Origin: Anabaena sp. FACHB-1237
Lineage (GTDB): Bacteria; Cyanobacteriota; Cyanobacteriia; Cyanobacteriales; Nostocaceae
Length of the DNA stretch: 64,000 nt
Direction of reading: 5' to 3'
Assembly (NCBI RefSeq): GCF_014696225.1
Contig: NZ_JACJPV010000003.1
Location: forward strand, 40,190-104,189
In this document: piece by piece, positions 37,060 to 45,833 of the stretch
Layout of the letters: the number at the start of each line of letters is the position of its first letter
How positions within the stretch are numbered: position 1 is the first letter of the stretch
Notes under the pieces: model-generated
What the model was told of the DNA's origin: nothing
Database searches by the model: none
The model's input: only the letters and a program-made list of their open reading frames with translations
Program-made: the position numbers and the translations under genes

Positions 37060-40000
37060 ATGAAACGTATTGTGTTAATTGCTGGTTTTGAATCTTTTAA
37101 TGCTGAATTATACCGCCATGCGGCTTTTTTGGCAAGTTCTCGCTGCGCTGAATTGGATATTAGAATTTTTAGCGATCGCAATATTACCACTAATTCCGAC
37201 GAAGTAAAAGCTGCTTTAGAAGGTGCTGATGTATTTTTTGCCAGTTTAATATTTGACTATGATCAAGTTTTATGGTTACAAAAACACATTCAAAATATTC
37301 CCATTCGTCTGGTTTTCGAGTCGGCATTAGAATTAATGAGTTTAACAAAAATAGGAGAATTTGCTATTGGAGATAAACCTAAAGGAATGCCTAAACCTGT
37401 TAAATTCATTCTCGATAAATTCAGCAATGGTAAAGAAGAAGATAAACTGGCAGGTTATATTAGTTTCTTAAAAATAGGGCCTAAATTATTAAAATTTATC
37501 CCTGTGCAAAAAGTCCAAGATTTGCGTAACTGGTTAATTATTTATGGTTATTGGAATGCCGGAGGAGTAGAAAACGTAGCGGCATTATTTTGGATCTTAG
37601 CTGAAAAATATTTACAGTTAAAAATTGGGGATATTCCTGAAGTAATAGAAACCCCAAATATGGGATTATTGCATCCAGAATATCATGGATATTTCACGTC
37701 ACCAAAAACTTATTTAAAATGGTATGAAAATAGGAAACAAGGAACAAAGAAATTACCCATAATTGCTATTTTATTATATCGCAAGCACGTAATTACAAAA
37801 CAAGCCTATATTCCCCAATTAATTCAACAATTTGAAAAAGCAGGATTAATACCTTTACCAATATTTATTAATGGAGTGGAAGGTCATGTTGCTGTTAGAG
37901 ATTGGATGACAACTGAATATGAAACCCAGCAAAGACAACAGGGAAATATTGCCACTCCTTCCTTATCTGCCGAAGCTGTAAAAGTTGATGCCATTGTTTC
38001 TACCATTGGTTTTCCCCTTGTTGGTGGACCTGCGGGTTCAATGGAAGCAGGAAGACAAATTGAAGTGGCAAAACGTATTTTAACCGCGAAAAATATCCCT
38101 TATATTGTGGCAGCACCGCTATTAATTCAAGACATTTATTCCTGGACTCGTCAAGGAATAGGAGGTTTACAAAGTGTGGTATTATATGCCCTGCCTGAAT
38201 TAGATGGCGCAATTGACACCATCCCTTTAGGGGGTTTAGTAGGTGAAAATATTTATTTAGTTCCCGAACGAGTGCAAAGATTAATTAATAGAGTCAAAAA
38301 TTGGGTAGAATTGCGGAAAACATCGCCACAAGATCGCAAAATTGCTATTATTCTATATGGGTTTCCTCCAGGATATGGGGCAACAGGAACAGCAGCTTTA
38401 TTAAATGTTCCTCGCAGTTTAATTAAATTATTAAATGCCATGAAATCACAGGGTTATCATGTTGCTAATATTCCCGAAGATGGAGAAGAATTAATTAGAC
38501 AAATTAAAGCAGCAGATGAAATTAACCCCATTTTAGAAACGTCAGAAAATACAAATACTATTCACGCGAGAACTTTAGAAAAATGGTTAGGATATTTACA
38601 AACATCGCGCATTGAAAAACAATGGAAATCTCTTACATCTAGCGGTATTAAAACCTATGGAGATCAATTTAATATTGGAGGTGTACAATTAGGAAATATT
38701 TGGATTGGAGTCCAACCACCTTTAGGTATTCAAGGCGATCCTATGCGGTTAATGTTTGAAAGAGATTTAACTCCCCATCCTCAGTATGCAGCTTTTTATA
38801 AATGGTTACAAAATGATTTTCAAGCTAATGCAGTAATTCATTTAGGAATGCACGGAACTGTAGAATGGTTGCCAGGTTCACCATTAGGAAATACGGGGTA
38901 TTCTTGGTCAGATATTTTGTTAGGAAATCTGCCTAATTTATATATTTATGCTGCTAATAATCCTTCAGAATCAATATTAGCTAAACGTCGGGGTTATGGG
39001 GTGTTAATTTCCCACAATGTTCCACCTTATGGCCGCGCTGGTTTATATAAAGAATTGGTGAATTTACGGGATTTAATTGCGGAATATCGAGAAGATCCAG
39101 AAAAGAATTATTTGTTAAAGGAAGGTATTTGTAAGAAAATTGTTGATACTGGTTTAGAAGTTGATTGTCCTTTTGATGATGCGAAAAAGTTGGGTATTCC
39201 CTTTACTCCAGAAAATGTAAGAATGTTTAGTCATCATGCTTTTGAGCATTATTTGGTGAAGTTGTATGAGTATTTACAAGTATTAGAAAATCGTCTTTTT
39301 TCTTCTGGTTTGCACATTTTAGGATCAGCACCAAATCAGGAGGAGTTAAATAGTTATTTGGATGCTTATTTTGCAGAAAATGAACGAGTAAATGAGGTGG
39401 AAATTACTGATTTATTAAATCAATCTACAGATGAAATCACCAATCTTTTAAGGGGTTTAAATGGTGAATATATTCCTCCTGCACCTGGTGGAGATTTGTT
39501 AAGAGATGGTGCGGGAGTTTTACCAACAGGACGCAATATTCACGCTTTAGATCCCTATAGAATGCCCTCTGCTGCTGCTTATGAAAGAGGTAGGGAAATA
39601 GCGAGAAAAATTATTGATCAACATTTACAAGAACATCACAAATACCCAGAAACTGTGGCGGTTTTATTGTGGGGTTTAGATGCTATTAAAACTAAGGGTG
39701 AATCTATTGGTATTCTCTTAGAATTAGTAGGCGCTGAACCGATGAAGGAAGGTACGGGAAGGATAGTGAGATATGAATTAAAACCTTTGGCAGAAATTGG
39801 CCGTCCACGTATTGATGTTTTAGGCAATTTGTCGGGAATTTTTAGAGATAGTTTTGTGAATATTATTGAATTATTGGATGATTTATTCCAACGTGCTGCA
39901 GAAGCTGATGAACCGGAGGAAATGAATTTTATTAGAAAACACGCTTTGGAATTAAAATCAAAAGGTGTGGAAAATTATGCAGCGCGATTATTTTCTAATC

Positions 40001-40701
40001 CTGCGGGTGATTTTGGTTCTTTAGTTAATGATAGAGTGGTGGATAGTAATTGGGAAAACGGTGAGGAATTGGGGAATACTTGGGAAAGTCGTAATGTGTT
40101 TAGTTATGGGAGAAATGATAAGGGAAAAGCGCGGCCGGAGGTATTACAAACATTATTACAAACGAGCGATCGCATAGTTCAAGAAATAGACTCGGTAGAA
40201 TATGGACTAACAGATATTCAAGAATATTATGCTAATACTGGAGGTTTGAAAAAAGCCGCAGAAAAACAAAGTGGTAAGAAAGTTACAGCGAGTTTTGTAG
40301 AAAGTTTTTCTAAAGATACCACACCTCGCAATTTAGATGATTTATTAAGAATGGAGTATCGCACTAAGTTATTAAATCCCAAATGGGCAAATTCAATGGT
40401 TAACCAAGGTTCTGGAGGTGCGTTTGAAATTTCTCAACGGATGACGGCGTTAATTGGCTGGGGAGGAACTGCGGATTTTCGTGATCATTGGGTGTATGAT
40501 CAAGCTGCGGATACTTATGCGTTAGATGCAGAAATGGCGGAAAAATTGCGTCAAGCAAACCCAGAAGCATTTAGAAATATTGTGGGGAGAATGTTAGAAG
40601 CAAGCGGTCGTGGTTTATGGGAAGCTGATAAGAATAAGTTGGAAAAATTGCGTCAATTGTATGAATTGAGTGATGAACAGTTGGAAGGAGTGACGGTTTA
40701 G
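37060..40701 (+). CDS. ChlH/CobN-type metal chelatase large subunit
   Basis: 1213-residue chelatase of the BchH/ChlH/CobN superfamily. It has an N-terminal DUF3479-like domain (about 1-160) and the large CobN/Mg-chelatase domain after that, with the signature HLGMHGTVEWLPGSPLGNTGYSWSD near residue 610. The main cyanobacterial ChlH is about 1330 residues with a different N-terminus. This shorter paralogue is the one usually annotated as a second magnesium chelatase H or as CobN, the cobalt-inserting subunit for B12. The two roles cannot be separated here, as no chlI/chlD, cobalamin genes or cobalamin riboswitch are adjacent. Monocistronic. Confidence 0.85.
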   Translation: MKRIVLIAGFESFNAELYRHAAFLASSRCAELDIRIFSDRNITTNSDEVKAALEGADVFFASLIFDYDQVLWLQKHIQNIPIRLVFESALELMSLTKIGEFAIGDKPKGMPKPVKFILDKFSNGKEEDKLAGYISFLKIGPKLLKFIPVQKVQDLRNWLIIYGYWNAGGVENVAALFWILAEKYLQLKIGDIPEVIETPNMGLLHPEYHGYFTSPKTYLKWYENRKQGTKKLPIIAILLYRKHVITKQAYIPQLIQQFEKAGLIPLPIFINGVEGHVAVRDWMTTEYETQQRQQGNIATPSLSAEAVKVDAIVSTIGFPLVGGPAGSMEAGRQIEVAKRILTAKNIPYIVAAPLLIQDIYSWTRQGIGGLQSVVLYALPELDGAIDTIPLGGLVGENIYLVPERVQRLINRVKNWVELRKTSPQDRKIAIILYGFPPGYGATGTAALLNVPRSLIKLLNAMKSQGYHVANIPEDGEELIRQIKAADEINPILETSENTNTIHARTLEKWLGYLQTSRIEKQWKSLTSSGIKTYGDQFNIGGVQLGNIWIGVQPPLGIQGDPMRLMFERDLTPHPQYAAFYKWLQNDFQANAVIHLGMHGTVEWLPGSPLGNTGYSWSDILLGNLPNLYIYAANNPSESILAKRRGYGVLISHNVPPYGRAGLYKELVNLRDLIAEYREDPEKNYLLKEGICKKIVDTGLEVDCPFDDAKKLGIPFTPENVRMFSHHAFEHYLVKLYEYLQVLENRLFSSGLHILGSAPNQEELNSYLDAYFAENERVNEVEITDLLNQSTDEITNLLRGLNGEYIPPAPGGDLLRDGAGVLPTGRNIHALDPYRMPSAAAYERGREIARKIIDQHLQEHHKYPETVAVLLWGLDAIKTKGESIGILLELVGAEPMKEGTGRIVRYELKPLAEIGRPRIDVLGNLSGIFRDSFVNIIELLDDLFQRAAEADEPEEMNFIRKHALELKSKGVENYAARLFSNPAGDFGSLVNDRVVDSNWENGEELGNTWESRNVFSYGRNDKGKARPEVLQTLLQTSDRIVQEIDSVEYGLTDIQEYYANTGGLKKAAEKQSGKKVTASFVESFSKDTTPRNLDDLLRMEYRTKLLNPKWANSMVNQGSGGAFEISQRMTALIGWGGTADFRDHWVYDQAADTYALDAEMAEKLRQANPEAFRNIVGRMLEASGRGLWEADKNKLEKLRQLYELSDEQLEGVTV

Positions 40702-40713
40702 AAAATTAAAAAC

Positions 40714-40745
40714 GTAGGTTGGGTTAAACGAAGTGCAACCCAACA
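40714..40745. repeat. Inverted repeat ggttgggtt...aacccaac
   Basis: Stem ttgggtt/aacccaa, 12 bases past the chelatase stop. A related copy follows argS at 57547-57577. May act as a weak terminator; no T-tract. Confidence 0.65.
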
Positions 40746-40781
40746 CATTTACAGTCAAATTAAATTTGATGTGTAGCACTC

Positions 40782-40865
40782 ACTGTATAACCAAAAAACC
40801 TGAAATTACAGTAGCGCAAGCATCTTGCTTGCATTCATTATCCAAATTAAAAGCACAACAGCTTA
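40782..40865. repeat. Dispersed repeat D, copy 1
   Basis: ctgtataaccaaaaaacctg to aaagcacaacagctta, containing the palindrome gcaagcatcttgcttgc. Second copy at 47327-47409; an inverted tail at 35457. Confidence 0.8.
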
Positions 40866-40908
40866 ATAAATTGTAAATTTGAGTAGTAATAGGATGGTAT
40901 TGAATCAT

Positions 40909-40979
40909 ACAGCACATTCCATCTACATGAGGTACACAGCAAGATGCCTGTGTTACAAGGGTTTTATCATTAACATCTT
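40909..40979. repeat. MITE-like repeat C, copy lacking its right arm
   Basis: Left arm acagcacattccatctacat and core are conserved, but the right arm is cut after attaacatctt, where repeat B begins about 15 bases later. Confidence 0.75.
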
Positions 40980-40994
40980 CTAATCAATATTCAT

Positions 40995-41134
40995 AGGACT
41001 TACGCAAGTGTCACACTAAAAAATCTGTTGAGTGGGTGCGTCAGATATCAACAATTTGGTTATTTACATGATTTATACTGTCTGATGTGGTTCGTGAGCT
41101 TGTCGAACCACAACCAATGTGTTGCGTAAGTCCT
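40995..41134. repeat. MITE-like repeat B with perfect terminal inverted repeats
   Basis: 140 bases bounded by aggacttacgcaa and ttgcgtaagtcct (13-base perfect inverted ends), with the gcgtcagatat core. It also contains a ggttcgtgag/cttgtcgaacc hairpin absent from the copy at 6556. The 40702-41268 gap is thus almost wholly repeats. Confidence 0.85.
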
Positions 41135-41268
41135 GATTCACTAAAATTATTCCCAAATTTAGTACATTAGTACCTTTTTATACAATGAAAATATTTTTCC
41201 CTGCACTACTTGACAATATTTATGGTGAAAGTTACCATAAATAGATGAAGTTAATAGTAGATAAGAAA

Positions 41269-42630
41269 ATGACTACATTAAGTGACCGGGAATTAAACCT
41301 GCATCCAGAAGATTATAGCCTATTAACAGACCTTTATCAGTTAACCATGACTGCCTGTTATGCAGGAGAACAAATAGCACAAAAAACAGCCAGTTTTGAG
41401 CTATTTGTGAGAAGTTTACCCAACGGTTTTAACTATTTAATTGTCATGGGTTTAAGCCAGGTTTTAGAATATTTAACTAACTTTCAATTCACAGATCATC
41501 AAATTAGTACCTTAAAAAATACTGGCATCTTTGATCATGCAGATGAGCAGTTTTGGCAATTATTAAAAACCGGATCTTTTGCTGGTAATGTGTGGGCAGT
41601 ACCTGAAGGAACAGCTATATTTGCCCATGAACCCATATTAAGAATTGAAGCCCCATTATGGCAAGCACAAATAATAGAAACCTATCTATTAAACACCATT
41701 AATTATCAAACATTAATCGCTACCAGAGCAGCAAGAATTAGAGATATCGCCGGTGAAAAAGCTACTATTTTAGAATTTGGTACAAGAAGAGCTTTTAGCC
41801 CCCAAGCCTCATTATGGGCTGCTAGAGCGGCATTAGCAGCAGGTTTAAATGCTACTTCCAATGTGTTAGCAGCCATACAATTAGGAGAAAAACCTAGTGG
41901 TACAATGGCTCACGCTTTAGTTATGGCATTATCAGCATTAGAGGGCAGTGAGGAACAAGCATTTATGGCTTTTCATAAATATTTCCCTGGTGCGCCTTTA
42001 TTAATAGATACTTATGATACTATAGCAGCAGCAGAAAAATTAGCAGTACAGGTAAATTGTGGTAATTTACAATTATCAGGAGTGCGTTTAGATTCAGGAG
42101 ATTTAGTTACTTTATCCCAAAAAGTGCGATCGCTTTTACCAAATATCTCAATTTTCGCTAGTGGAGATTTAGATGAATGGGAAATACAAAGATTAATACA
42201 ACAACAAGCCGCAATTGATAGTTATGGTATTGGCACAAAACTAGTTACGGGAACACCTGTAAATGGAGTTTATAAACTAGTAGACATTGATGGTATTCCC
42301 GTGATGAAAGAATCAATTGGTAAATTTAATTATCCTGGTAAAAAACAGATTTTCCGCCATTTTCAAGCAGATAAATTTGTCTTTGATACTCTCGGTTTAA
42401 CCACTGATAATTATCCAGATGCCCAACCTTTATTAAAATTAATGATGGAAAATGGAAAACCATTACAAACCATAGAAAGTTTAGCCGTAATTCGAGAAAG
42501 AACGAGAATTTCAGTTAATAGTTTACCTGTCCAAATGCGAACATTAGAAAATCCCCTTCCTGCAAAAGTTGAAATATCACCAACCTTAGAAAAATTAACC
42601 ACAGAAACTAGAAGAAATATCAAGAAATAA
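41269..42630 (+). CDS. pncB: Nicotinate phosphoribosyltransferase
   Basis: Makes nicotinate mononucleotide from nicotinate and PRPP in the Preiss-Handler NAD salvage route. Characteristic blocks: LLTDLYQLTMTACY near the start, ATILEFGTRRAFSP (phosphate-binding region), the conserved LIDTYDT and GVRLDSGDL. About 453 residues from the ATG at 41269; an in-frame ATG at 41245 would add eight residues. First gene of an NAD cluster: nadD begins 22 bases after its stop, then the NrtR-like gene and nadE follow on the same strand. Confidence 0.95.
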   Translation: MTTLSDRELNLHPEDYSLLTDLYQLTMTACYAGEQIAQKTASFELFVRSLPNGFNYLIVMGLSQVLEYLTNFQFTDHQISTLKNTGIFDHADEQFWQLLKTGSFAGNVWAVPEGTAIFAHEPILRIEAPLWQAQIIETYLLNTINYQTLIATRAARIRDIAGEKATILEFGTRRAFSPQASLWAARAALAAGLNATSNVLAAIQLGEKPSGTMAHALVMALSALEGSEEQAFMAFHKYFPGAPLLIDTYDTIAAAEKLAVQVNCGNLQLSGVRLDSGDLVTLSQKVRSLLPNISIFASGDLDEWEIQRLIQQQAAIDSYGIGTKLVTGTPVNGVYKLVDIDGIPVMKESIGKFNYPGKKQIFRHFQADKFVFDTLGLTTDNYPDAQPLLKLMMENGKPLQTIESLAVIRERTRISVNSLPVQMRTLENPLPAKVEISPTLEKLTTETRRNIKK

Positions 42631-42652
42631 CCCAAAATAATCATTGAAAACC

Positions 42653-43249
42653 ATGATGAAAATTGCTTTATTTGGCACTAGTGCCGATCCCCCAACTACA
42701 GGACATCAGATGATCATGAAATGGTTATCTACACATTATGATTTAGTGGTAGTGTGGGCAGCAGATAATCGTTTAAAATTGCAACAAACGCCCTTAGAAC
42801 ATCGCGCAACTATGTTAAAATTACTCATTGATGATATTTCTCAAAATCATCAAAATAAAGTGGTTATAAATCAAAATTTAAGTAGTTGGAAAACATTAGA
42901 AACTGTTGCTAAAGCCAAATTAATTTGGGGAGAAAATGTCGAATATACCTTAGTAATTGGCTCAGATTTAATTAATCAATTACATCGCTGGTATCATATT
43001 CATGATTTATTAACACAAGTAAAATTATTGATAATTCCTCGTCCGGGATATATCATAGATCATGATAGTATAGAAAAACTAGAAGAAATAGGAGGAAAAA
43101 TAGCGATCGCTAACATTACTGGTTTAAATGTTTCCTCCACTGCTTTTCGTGAAAAAAGAGATATTAACACCTTAATACCTCCTGTAATTGCCTATATTCA
43201 TCAACAGCATTTGTACGAATGCCCATACCTAACCCAAACTCAGATTTAA
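42653..43249 (+). CDS. nadD: Nicotinate-nucleotide adenylyltransferase
   Basis: Converts nicotinate mononucleotide and ATP to deamido-NAD. Nucleotidyltransferase HIGH-type motif GTSADPPTTGH (about residues 8-18) and the C-terminal ISSTxxR-like NVSSTAFREK are present; length (198) is normal. Two adjacent ATG codons (42653 and 42656) are possible starts; an upstream TTG is less likely. The 3' end overlaps the next gene by 31 bases, which implies translational coupling with the regulator. Confidence 0.92.
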   Translation: MMKIALFGTSADPPTTGHQMIMKWLSTHYDLVVVWAADNRLKLQQTPLEHRATMLKLLIDDISQNHQNKVVINQNLSSWKTLETVAKAKLIWGENVEYTLVIGSDLINQLHRWYHIHDLLTQVKLLIIPRPGYIIDHDSIEKLEEIGGKIAIANITGLNVSSTAFREKRDINTLIPPVIAYIHQQHLYECPYLTQTQI

Positions 43250-43986
43250 ACATCGAAAATCAGCCCAGAAATCAACAAACATTAGCTGATTTTAAAGTGG
43301 GAGTTGATAACGTAATTTTCTCTGTAGATACCATGGAAAATAGGTTATTAGTTCTATTAAGAAAAAGACAACAAGAACCATTTTTGAACTTGTGGAGTCT
43401 TCCAGGAACATTAGTTAGACAAGGAGAATCTTTAGAAGATGCAGCATATAGAATTATGGCGGAAAAAATCAAAGTCAATAATCTCTACTTAGAACAACTT
43501 TATACTTTTGGTGGACCAAATAGAGATCCGCGAGAAAAAATTGATAGTTATGGAGTGCGTTATTTATCAGTAAGTTATTTTGCCTTAGTCAGATTTGACG
43601 AAGCACAATTAATAGCTGATAAAATTGATCAAAATTCTCGTGTTTCTTGGTATCCTATTAATAAAATTCCCCAACTAGCATTTGATCACAATGAAATTAT
43701 TGCCTATGGCCATAGAAGATTACAAAATAAATTAGAATATAGTCCTATCGCTTTTGAAGTATTACCTAAAACCTTTACTTTAAATGATTTATATCAACTA
43801 TATAGCGCCGTTTTAGGAGAAAACTTTTCTGATTATTCTAACTTTCGTTCCCGGTTACTAAAGTTAGGTTTTTTATCAGATACAGGGATTAAAGTATCAC
43901 GAGGTGCGGGAAGGCCAGCAAGTTTATATAAATTTGATGCAGAAGCATTTGCACCATTTAAAGATAAACCATTGGTGTTTATTTAG
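43219..43986 (+). CDS. NrtR-like regulator (Nudix domain plus winged helix)
   Basis: 255 residues: an N-terminal Nudix fold (about 25-150) and a C-terminal winged-helix domain (about 165-250, FTLNDLYQLYSAVLGENFSDYSNFRSRLLKLGFL). This is the NrtR architecture, a repressor of NAD-synthesis genes whose DNA binding is relieved by ADP-ribose. The Nudix box is degenerate: GTLVRQGESLEDAAYRIMAEK lacks the REUxEE glutamates, so hydrolase activity is probably lost and the domain may act as a sensor only. Its place between nadD and nadE strongly supports control of this cluster; the operator is not identified. Confidence 0.85.
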   Translation: MPIPNPNSDLNIENQPRNQQTLADFKVGVDNVIFSVDTMENRLLVLLRKRQQEPFLNLWSLPGTLVRQGESLEDAAYRIMAEKIKVNNLYLEQLYTFGGPNRDPREKIDSYGVRYLSVSYFALVRFDEAQLIADKIDQNSRVSWYPINKIPQLAFDHNEIIAYGHRRLQNKLEYSPIAFEVLPKTFTLNDLYQLYSAVLGENFSDYSNFRSRLLKLGFLSDTGIKVSRGAGRPASLYKFDAEAFAPFKDKPLVFI

Positions 43987-44057
43987 CCCGACTGGGAATG
44001 ATAGCGCAGCGTGGAAGCCAAACAAGTAATCCATATTCAATTTATATCATAACTACG

Positions 44058-45755
44058 ATGAAAATAGCCATTGCCCAACTTAACCCTATTATTGGTGATT
44101 TACCTGGAAATGCTGCCAAAATATTAGAATTATCCCAAGAAGCAGCAGCTACAGGAGTGCGTTTATTACTAACACCAGAATTATCTATTTGTGGTTATCC
44201 ACCTAGAGATTTATTATTAAATCCTAGCTTTGTAGAAATGATGGATTACACATTACAAAAATTAGCAACAGATATACCTCAAAATTTAGCTGTGTTAGTG
44301 GGAACAGTAGCTAAAAATGATCAAGCACATCTTACAGGAACTAAACCATTATTTAATAGTATTGCTTTATTAGAAAATGGCAAAATTCACAGATATTTTC
44401 ATAAAAGGTTATTACCAACCTATGATGTTTTTGACGAAAATCGTTATTTTACTCCAGGTTTACAACCCAATTATTTCACTTTAGATAATGTAGATATTGG
44501 AGTAACTATTTGTGAAGATTTGTGGAATGATGAGGAGTTTTGGGGTAAACGCAGTTATACTGTAAATCCTATTGCTGATTTGGCAATTATTGGCGTAGAT
44601 TTAATTGTTAATTTATCGGCTTCTCCCTACACTGTGGGTAAACAAAAAGTTAGAGAAGCAATGTTAAATCATAGTGCTGTCACTTTTAAAAAATCTGTGA
44701 TTTATGTGAATCAAGTGGGAGGAAATGATGATTTAATCTTTGATGGCTGTAGTTTTGCTATGAATAGTCAAGGGGAAGTTATTTGTCGCGCTAAGGCTTT
44801 TTATAGTGATTTTATTAATATTACATTTGATGTCGAAAAGCAAGATTTAGCATTAAGTAAAATCACAGAATTAGCAAATTCAGCAGATGAGGAAATTTGG
44901 CAAGCATTGATTTTAGGAGTAAAAGATTATGTGAGAAAATGCCGTTTTTCTAAAGTTGTGATTGGGTTAAGTGGAGGAGTTGATTCAGCTTTAGTAGCAG
45001 CGATCGCTAGTTATGCTATAGGTAAAGAAAATGTATTAGGAGTCTTAATGCCTTCCCCCTATAGTTCTGAACATTCTATTAATGATGCTTTACAATTAGC
45101 CAAAAATTTAGATATTAGTACCCAAATTTTACCCATTAGGGAATTAATGCAAGGTTTTGATCAATCATTGGCAGAATTATTTAAAGATACAGAATTTGGC
45201 ATTGCTGAAGAAAATTTACAAGCGCGGATTCGTGGTAATTTATTAATGGCGATCGCTAATAAATTCGGTTATTTACTCCTATCCACAGGCAATAAATCAG
45301 AAATTGCTGTTGGTTATTGTACTTTATATGGTGATATGAATGGAGGTTTATCTGTAATTGCAGATGTTCCCAAAACGCGAGTTTATTCATTATGTCACTG
45401 GTTAAATCATCAACAAAATAGGGAAATAATTCCCACCCATATTCTTACAAAAGCTCCCAGCGCAGAATTAAAACCTGGACAATTTGATCAAGATTCTTTA
45501 CCAGCATATCATATATTGGATGATATTTTACAAAGATTAATCAATCAACATCAATCAGCCGCAGAGATTGTTAATTGTGGACATGATGCACAGATAGTTG
45601 ATAAAGTATTAAAATTATTATTTCGTGCGGAATTTAAACGTCGTCAAGCCCCTCCAGGATTGAAAATTACAGATAGGGCATTTGGCACAGGTTGGAGAAT
45701 GCCCATAGCCAGTAGTTGGGAGGCTTTAAACAATATGAAATCAAATCATAAATAA
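44058..45755 (+). CDS. nadE: Glutamine-dependent NAD+ synthetase
   Basis: Final step of NAD synthesis, amidating deamido-NAD with glutamine. The N-terminal nitrilase-type glutaminase domain (about 1-260) shows the Glu-Lys-Cys triad: Glu in LTPELSICGYPPRD, Lys in HKRLLPTYDVFDE and Cys in ICEDLWND. The C-terminal ATP-pyrophosphatase domain has GLSGGVDSALVAAIA and STGNKSEIAVGY. The frame is open to 43998, but ATG at 44058 (MKIAIAQLNP) is the family start, giving 565 residues. Fourth gene of the NAD cluster. Confidence 0.96.
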   Translation: MKIAIAQLNPIIGDLPGNAAKILELSQEAAATGVRLLLTPELSICGYPPRDLLLNPSFVEMMDYTLQKLATDIPQNLAVLVGTVAKNDQAHLTGTKPLFNSIALLENGKIHRYFHKRLLPTYDVFDENRYFTPGLQPNYFTLDNVDIGVTICEDLWNDEEFWGKRSYTVNPIADLAIIGVDLIVNLSASPYTVGKQKVREAMLNHSAVTFKKSVIYVNQVGGNDDLIFDGCSFAMNSQGEVICRAKAFYSDFINITFDVEKQDLALSKITELANSADEEIWQALILGVKDYVRKCRFSKVVIGLSGGVDSALVAAIASYAIGKENVLGVLMPSPYSSEHSINDALQLAKNLDISTQILPIRELMQGFDQSLAELFKDTEFGIAEENLQARIRGNLLMAIANKFGYLLLSTGNKSEIAVGYCTLYGDMNGGLSVIADVPKTRVYSLCHWLNHQQNREIIPTHILTKAPSAELKPGQFDQDSLPAYHILDDILQRLINQHQSAAEIVNCGHDAQIVDKVLKLLFRAEFKRRQAPPGLKITDRAFGTGWRMPIASSWEALNNMKSNHK

Positions 45756-45760
45756 ACAAT

Positions 45761-45789
45761 ATCCCCGACTTCTTGAAGAAGTCGGGGAT
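45761..45789. terminator. Hairpin repeat between nadE and the LCP gene
   Basis: Perfect stem atccccgacttctt/aagaagtcggggat lying between two convergent stops (45755 and 45834). Likely a shared bidirectional terminator; no long T-tract on either side. Confidence 0.6.
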
Positions 45790-45833
45790 GTCAAACATAA
45801 CTCTTAATTCTTTCCCCTCATAACTGTCAGCTA

